Source of the DNA: Dromiciops gliroides
Taxonomy: Eukaryota; Chordata; Mammalia; Microbiotheria; Microbiotheriidae
Reading direction: 5' to 3'
Assembly (NCBI RefSeq): GCF_019393635.1
Contig: NC_057864.1
Coordinates: 446,542,822-446,606,821, forward strand
Length of the DNA: 64,000 bases
Positions within the stretch are counted from its first letter, which is position 1. Each line of letters opens with the position of its first letter. Under the pieces are notes generated by a model. It ran no database searches and was not told the origin of the DNA. It saw nothing but the letters and a program-made list of their open reading frames with translations. This document shows, piece by piece, positions 59,600 to 64,000 of this stretch. The translations under genes and the position numbers were made by a program.

Positions 59600-59968
59600 A
59601 AATAAGCTTGCACTTGAGGTCTGCTCCTCCCCAGTCTGGCCTCTCCAGTCCATACTATTACAGCCTTTCCCTGAACATTTGCTGCACTTGCATACCACTG
59701 ATTGCCACTTCCTTCCCTCTCACCTCTTCAGATCAATGACAAATGGTGCCACTTTCCCAATGCTTTTCCTGACCACCCCGGCTACAAATGGTTTTCTTTT
59801 TCAATCATTTTGTACTGCTAATGGTGCTTATCATATTGTTTCATATTGGTGACAAGCATGTGCCCTCTGCCCTGCCATATGGTAAGTTCTGTGAGGCACA
59901 GGCCTCCTCTTTGCAGCCACAGGACACCTCCCATAGAATATAGACCACTCAATAAAAATTTGTGAAAT
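59600..59968 (+). mobile_element. L2 3' end
   Basis: AGTCTGGCCTCTCCAGTCCA, GGTAAGTTCTGTGAGGCACA and CACTCAATAAAAATTTGTG are the L2 3' region. Confidence 0.75.
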
Positions 59969-60119
59969 GGGGGCAGCTAGGTGGCGCAGAGGATAGAGCA
60001 CCAGCCCTGGAGTCAGGAGTACCTGAGTTCAAATCCAGCCTCAGACACTTAACACTTACTAGCTGTGTGACCCTGGTCAACTCACTTAACCCCAATTTCC
60101 TCACTAAAAAAACAAAAAC
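59969..60119 (+). mobile_element. WSINE-type CORE-SINE
   Basis: A sense copy. Duplication AAAATTTGTGAAAT (59955-59968) and AAAATATGTGAAAT (60120-60133). Confidence 0.92.
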
Positions 60120-60133
60120 AAAATATGTGAAAT

Positions 60134-60620
60134 TAATGGAAATCATTATTTCATTCACCTCATAGCCATTTTCAAAATCAAAATCAGCACTGTAGGGGGA
60201 AAGTCTGAGATAACCTTAGCCCAAAGACTGTTACTTAAAAGCTGTTGGTTTCCAACAAAAGAAAAATGCTTTAGAAACCTTGGAAAGGTTTGGCATATAT
60301 CAGTTGAGCCCTAAATTAGACTGAGTAGGGTGGGAAACCTACTATCTGATGTTCACAGCAAGTACAGTAAGATCATTGTAAGGTATTTGAAGGTCAGATT
60401 AGCTACATGCAATATACTTGAACCTATTTTTTTCTCATTTCTGTTTTCTTACCTCTGTAGATTCAATAGTCAAGGTTTATTGAGGAGATATAGAGGCACT
60501 ATGAGAAATACTATTTTTTTAAAAATCACTAATTTAATACTACTTTACCAAGTACTTTATAGTACCTTATGTTTTTCAGAACCATCTCTAGCTTCTTATT
60601 TTCTAATTGTGTCATTTTAA
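60134..60620. other. Unique sequence, nothing recognised
   Basis: No repeat family or gene could be named. Confidence 0.45.
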
Positions 60621-60635
60621 AAATAACTCACTTTT

Positions 60636-60779
60636 TTTTTTTTTGCGGGGCAATTGGGGTTAAGTGACTTGCCCAGGGTCACACAGCTAGTAAGTGTTAA
60701 GTGTCTGAGGCTGGATTTGAACTCAGGTACTCCTGAATCCAGGGCTGGTGCTCTATCCACTGGGCCATCTAGCTGCCCC
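60636..60779 (-). mobile_element. WSINE-type CORE-SINE
   Basis: An antisense copy. Duplication AATAACTCACTTTT at 60622-60635 and 60780-60793. Confidence 0.92.
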
Positions 60780-61139
60780 AATAACTCACTTTTCAGTGAA
60801 TAATAAAATTTTCTATGCAAAGCTTTGGGGGAGTAACTTTCATGTTCTTTCTAGATCCATTCCACTTCAACCCTAGAGACAATCTTAACTTTTATATTTA
60901 CCATTTCTTAAAATAATAATTGGAAGATCAAACAGAAAACCATTTGGGAGATAGCCATACCTCAGTGGTGCTGAAGGCATCCCGCCCTTTATGCTGGGGA
61001 TTCTCTGTATGGAAGTTTAACTTTATACAGGGATTGATGAGCAACAGTTAAAATGAATACTTGGCTGAGCAGACCACCCTTCTCAGACTCTACTGGATCA
61101 CAGATCTAGGTTCTGGATGGAATCTCAGTTTAATCCAGT

Positions 61140-61140
<1 letters not shown>

Positions 61141-61206
<66 letters not shown>

Positions 61207-61380
61207 TATATATACACACACATACGCACACATATATACACACACACATATATATGCATACACACACGCACACACACGCGCACGCACACACACATGCATA
61301 CACACGCATACGCACACACACGCATACACACGCACACACACACACGCGCACACACACACGCGCACACACACACACATACG

Positions 61381-61414
<34 letters not shown>

Positions 61415-61416
61415 CA
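61141..61416 (+). repeat. Compound (TC)n(CA)n(CACG/TA)n microsatellite
   Basis: About 275 bp made of TC units to 61167, then CA units with scattered CG and TA dinucleotides, ending in (TA)n. It is almost wholly alternating pyrimidine-purine after 61168. All six frames are open by composition only. Confidence 0.95.
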
Positions 61417-61425
61417 CACTCAAAA

Positions 61426-61482
61426 GTCACAACCTCCCTGGATCTAATAGATCAGGAAACTGAGATCCAGGGAGGTTGTAAC
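61426..61482 (+). repeat. Small hairpin after the microsatellite
   Basis: GTCACAACCTCCCTGGATCT (61426-61445) and its complement at 61463-61482 match in 19 of 20 positions, with a 17-nt loop. The right arm is part of an antisense MIR (about 61445-61565); the left arm is an extra inverted copy. Confidence 0.9.
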
Positions 61483-61569
61483 TTGTCCAAGGACAAGGTC
61501 CTAGGTAGGATTTGATCCCGAGTCCTCTTCCTGCAGAGCCAGTACTCTTTAACAAGCACCACCTCCTTC

Positions 61570-62116
61570 ATAATATATAGATTGATTAGAAGGGAGGATT
61601 GTAGGGAAAGATGTTGGAGGCAGCATTTTTGCTCAGTCTTGCAGTATGGCCGAACCTGGTCTCTATCTCTAAATCTGCTGCCTTCTTGTACCAAATTAAA
61701 GGAGAAGTATGGTTCCTAGTTTTCTGTTATTCTAAAATAACCTGCAGAGGTTGTAGTAAAATTACCTACTATTGCAAGATGTAACACAAGAATGTGAGGA
61801 TCTGAGGGCCCAGAACCCTACTGTTATAGGATGATCTTTAAATGCGAGAGGTGTACGGCCATTCCTGGGAATGTTTTTGTTCCATGGGAAAAGAGGAAAG
61901 GAATGAAGCCATTTAATTTGCTGATTTCTGAGCTCCTAACTGGTTATAATGTATGTGCAGTTTAGGTGGCTCTTCTCTACCCCTTATGTAGTCACCACAC
62001 ACTATCCATTGATCCTCCCTCCCTGAGGAAGTATTCTTAATTTATGGTGGTGTTGGAAAGAGATGAATGTATCATATGCAGCTGTTAGAAGTACAATTTT
62101 TATGCATGGAAATAAG
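61570..62116 (+). other. TENT5C: End of TENT5C intron 1
   Basis: Repeat-free sequence leading to the branch point and acceptor. No other feature could be named. Confidence 0.5.
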
Positions 62117-62148
62117 TGCTAACTTCCATTTCTCACCCCTCCTTTCAG
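62117..62148 (+). promoter_or_regulatory. TENT5C: Branch point, pyrimidine tract and acceptor of TENT5C exon 2
   Basis: TGCTAAC at 62117-62123 matches the branch consensus. CTCACCCCTCCTTTCAG follows directly. This acceptor fixes the coding start by removing the upstream in-frame ATGs. Confidence 0.85.
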
Positions 62149-62174
62149 TTTCCCTGGAAAGACTAAACCCCAAG

Positions 62175-63347
62175 ATGGCAGATGAGACAAACACCAGGGA
62201 TTGCATGTCCTTCAGTGTGCTGAACTGGGATCAGGTCAGTCGGCTGAATGAAGTTTTGACTGAGGTCGTACCAATCCATGGACGGGGCAATTTCCCCACC
62301 CTGAAGATCACACTGAAGGATATTGTTCAGACTGTCCGCAACAGGCTGGAGGAGGCAGGAATCAAGGTGCAGGATGTCCGACTGAATGGCTCTGCGGCTG
62401 GTCACGTCTTGGTCAAAGACAATGGCTTGGGTTGTAAAGACCTGGACCTAATTTTTCATGTGGCTCTTCCAACAGAGGCAGAGTTTCAGCTTGTGCGAGA
62501 TGTTGTTCTGTGTTCTCTTCTGAACTTCTTGCCAGAGGGAGTCAACAAGCTAAAAATCAGTCCAGTGACTCTTAAGGAGGCCTATGTGCAGAAGCTGGTA
62601 AAGGTCTGCACAGACACTGACCGTTGGAGCCTGATCTCCCTCTCCAACAAGAATGGAAGGAATGTGGAACTCAAGTTTGTAGATTCCATTCGTCGTCAGT
62701 TTGAGTTTAGCGTGGACTCCTTCCAAATCATTCTGGACTCTTTGCTTTTGTACTATGACTGTTCAAGCAATCCCATGTCTGAACACTTCCACCCCACTGT
62801 GATTGGGGAGAGTGTGTATGGTGACTTTGAGGCAGCCTTTGACCACCTCCAAAACAGACTGATTGCTACCAAGAACCCAGAAGAAATCAGGGGTGGGGGA
62901 CTCCTGAAGTATAGTAACCTTCTGGTACGGGATTTCAGACCCACAGACCAAGAAGAAATCAAGACCCTGGAGCGTTACATGTGTTCCAGGTTCTTCATCG
63001 ACTTTCCAGACATTCTGGAGCAGCAGAGGAAGTTGGAGACCTACCTCCAGAACCACTTCGCTGAAGAGGAGAGAAGCAAGTATGACTACCTCATGATCCT
63101 TCGCCGGGTCGTGAATGAGAGCACTGTGTGTCTCATGGGACACGAACGGAGGCAGACCCTCAACCTCATCTCCCTCCTGGCCCTGCGTGTGCTGGCAGAG
63201 CAGAACATCATCCCGAACGCCACCAACGTCACTTGTTACTACCAGCCTGCTCCCTACGTCAGTGATGGCAACTTCAACAACTACTACGTTGCTAACACTC
63301 CCGTGCCCTACAGCCAGCCATATCCCACCTGGCTGCCCTGTAACTAA
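62175..63347 (+). CDS. TENT5C: Terminal nucleotidyltransferase 5C (non-canonical poly(A) polymerase)
   Basis: This encodes 390 residues, near-identical to human FAM46C/TENT5C as I remember it (391 residues). The family adds adenosines to mRNA 3' ends in the cytoplasm, notably messages for secreted proteins at the ER; in humans it is a plasma-cell tumour suppressor often lost in myeloma. The nucleotidyltransferase signature is intact: GS at residues 72-73, the metal-binding pair D89 and D91 in CKDLDLIF (human D90/D92), and E165 in NVELKF (human E166). The C-terminal helical region (about 260-345) and the PTWLPCN end are also conserved. The start at 62175 has a strong context (A at -3, G at +4) and is the first AUG after the splice acceptor. 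The frame stays open upstream to an ATG at 62067, but that stretch is intron. The protein is one residue shorter than human near the N-terminus ([10 protein letters not shown]). There is no stop or frameshift. Confidence 0.97.
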   Translation: MADETNTRDCMSFSVLNWDQVSRLNEVLTEVVPIHGRGNFPTLKITLKDIVQTVRNRLEEAGIKVQDVRLNGSAAGHVLVKDNGLGCKDLDLIFHVALPTEAEFQLVRDVVLCSLLNFLPEGVNKLKISPVTLKEAYVQKLVKVCTDTDRWSLISLSNKNGRNVELKFVDSIRRQFEFSVDSFQIILDSLLLYYDCSSNPMSEHFHPTVIGESVYGDFEAAFDHLQNRLIATKNPEEIRGGGLLKYSNLLVRDFRPTDQEEIKTLERYMCSRFFIDFPDILEQQRKLETYLQNHFAEEERSKYDYLMILRRVVNESTVCLMGHERRQTLNLISLLALRVLAEQNIIPNATNVTCYYQPAPYVSDGNFNNYYVANTPVPYSQPYPTWLPCN

Positions 63348-64000
63348 CTAATCTTTTGACTTGAGGATTTCTGAAAAGGAAACCTCAAAAGGGCAAGGGC
63401 TTTGAGGAGGTAGGGGAGCCTTTCTAGATGCAGGTGTTTGGCTTTTAAAGGGGAACTCAGCTCTGATTCTGCTTATTTTCTTTGTGTACCCATCGAATGG
63501 GTCTACAGTCTAGCATGAGAAAACTTTTAAAGGGACCCTTATTACAGTGCCACTTTGGAAACTGACCTGTCCAAAACACACTTAACACTTCATGGTCCTG
63601 AACCTTACGCACTTGTGGATTTGAGCCCTGTTGCAGTGCAGTTACTTAGAATGGAAAATAACTTGGGCAGTGTATGAGAAGCCTTAAGCCAACTGTCTTC
63701 TCACTTCAATCTTGTATCTAAACTAGGCTGTGTTTTAGCCCTTGTCCAGAGTCCTTAGCAGCTAACACTTGGGCAAAACTGTTTTTTTTGAATCCATGCA
63801 GAATGACAAAGGTGAGGGTCTTCTTGGGTGCTTTTGTTCTTGTTCCAAGGGGATTGTGAGTAAAGGCCAAGTTGCTTATGTTTGCTGACTAATCCCCTTT
63901 CAGCAGAGCTGAAGGTTTCCTTCATCAATTAAACCAAAGCCAACAGCTTCAGAATTGAGGTCTGGTTAGACGTGGCATATGTGGCTTAGATGCTGTGCTA
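63348..64000 (+). other. TENT5C: TENT5C 3' UTR (start)
   Basis: The sequence follows the TAA stop directly. No interspersed repeat is recognisable, in contrast to the intron, which suits a conserved 3' UTR. The end lies outside the window. Confidence 0.8.

Larger units (their letters stand above)
41996..62148 (+). other. TENT5C: TENT5C intron 1
   Basis: The intron starts with GTGAGC and ends with a pyrimidine tract and TTTCAG (acceptor AG at 62147-62148). A branch point matching TGCTAAC lies at 62117-62123, with its A 27 nt before exon 2. The length of about 20.2 kb is close to that of the human intron as I remember it. It carries SINE, L2, L3 and MIR copies, two DNA hairpins and a long microsatellite, listed separately, together with several repeat-poor stretches. 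Confidence 0.85.
62149..64000 (+). other. TENT5C: TENT5C exon 2 (partial, runs off window)
   Basis: The exon follows the acceptor TTTCAG and has 26 nt of 5' UTR, the whole coding sequence and at least 653 nt of 3' UTR. No polyadenylation signal with a convincing end was seen before position 64000, which agrees with the multi-kilobase 3' UTR of mammalian TENT5C. Confidence 0.85.

Noticed and set aside
61061-61515. Long HTHTHT / CVCVCV open frames on both strands
   Set aside because: They are translations of the CA/TG microsatellite.
62067-62174. 36-codon in-frame N-terminal extension of TENT5C
   Set aside because: The stretch contains the branch point, pyrimidine tract and acceptor of intron 1. 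The known family start is at 62175, and the extra residues look like translated intron.

Overview
The window is a piece of a metatherian (marsupial) nuclear genome. Three things point there. It is littered with tRNA-headed CORE-SINEs of the marsupial WSINE/Mar-1 kind (sense strand opens GGGGCAGCTAGGTGGCGCAG). It carries marsupial-type L1 3' ends. It also has a BovB-like RTE element next to many old L2, L3/CR1 and MIR copies. The SINE consensus looks more like Australian marsupials than opossum, but that is a judgement from memory.

Only one intact host gene is visible: TENT5C (FAM46C), on the + strand. Its CpG-island promoter with a TATA-like box lies at about 41540-42350. A non-coding exon 1 ends at 41995, intron 1 spans 41996-62148 (about 20 kb), and exon 2 carries the whole 390-codon reading frame (62175-63347) plus a 3' UTR that runs off the window. 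The split into a non-coding exon, a long intron and a single coding exon is the one known for mammalian TENT5C.

Positions 1-41500 are intergenic and made almost wholly of nested retroelements. Two places stand out. At 42-2220 an RTE/BovB copy was split by an L1 3' fragment, and the L1 region then took several SINEs. At 6659-9718 a 3' L1 fragment and a full-length but decayed PRMT1 cDNA are fused head to tail, without a poly(A) between them, and share one pair of target-site duplications inside an old L2. That is the signature of template switching during L1 reverse transcription. An L1 copy holding ORF1 but no reverse transcriptase lies at about 2225-4243, and a 211-bp hAT MITE with 8-bp duplications at 13697-13907.

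Within TENT5C intron 1 the unusual structure is a near-perfect hairpin (69-nt arms, 10-nt loop) at 55413-55560. It is joined to the truncated 5' end of a SINE, and one 11-bp duplication encloses both, as if second-strand synthesis had snapped back. The intron also has an inverted SINE pair (58608-58950), a long CA/CG-type microsatellite followed by a second small hairpin (61141-61482), a G-quadruplex-prone stretch just after exon 1, and several long stretches free of recognisable repeats that could hold regulatory DNA. I saw no CRISPR array, tRNA or rRNA gene, and no prokaryotic feature.
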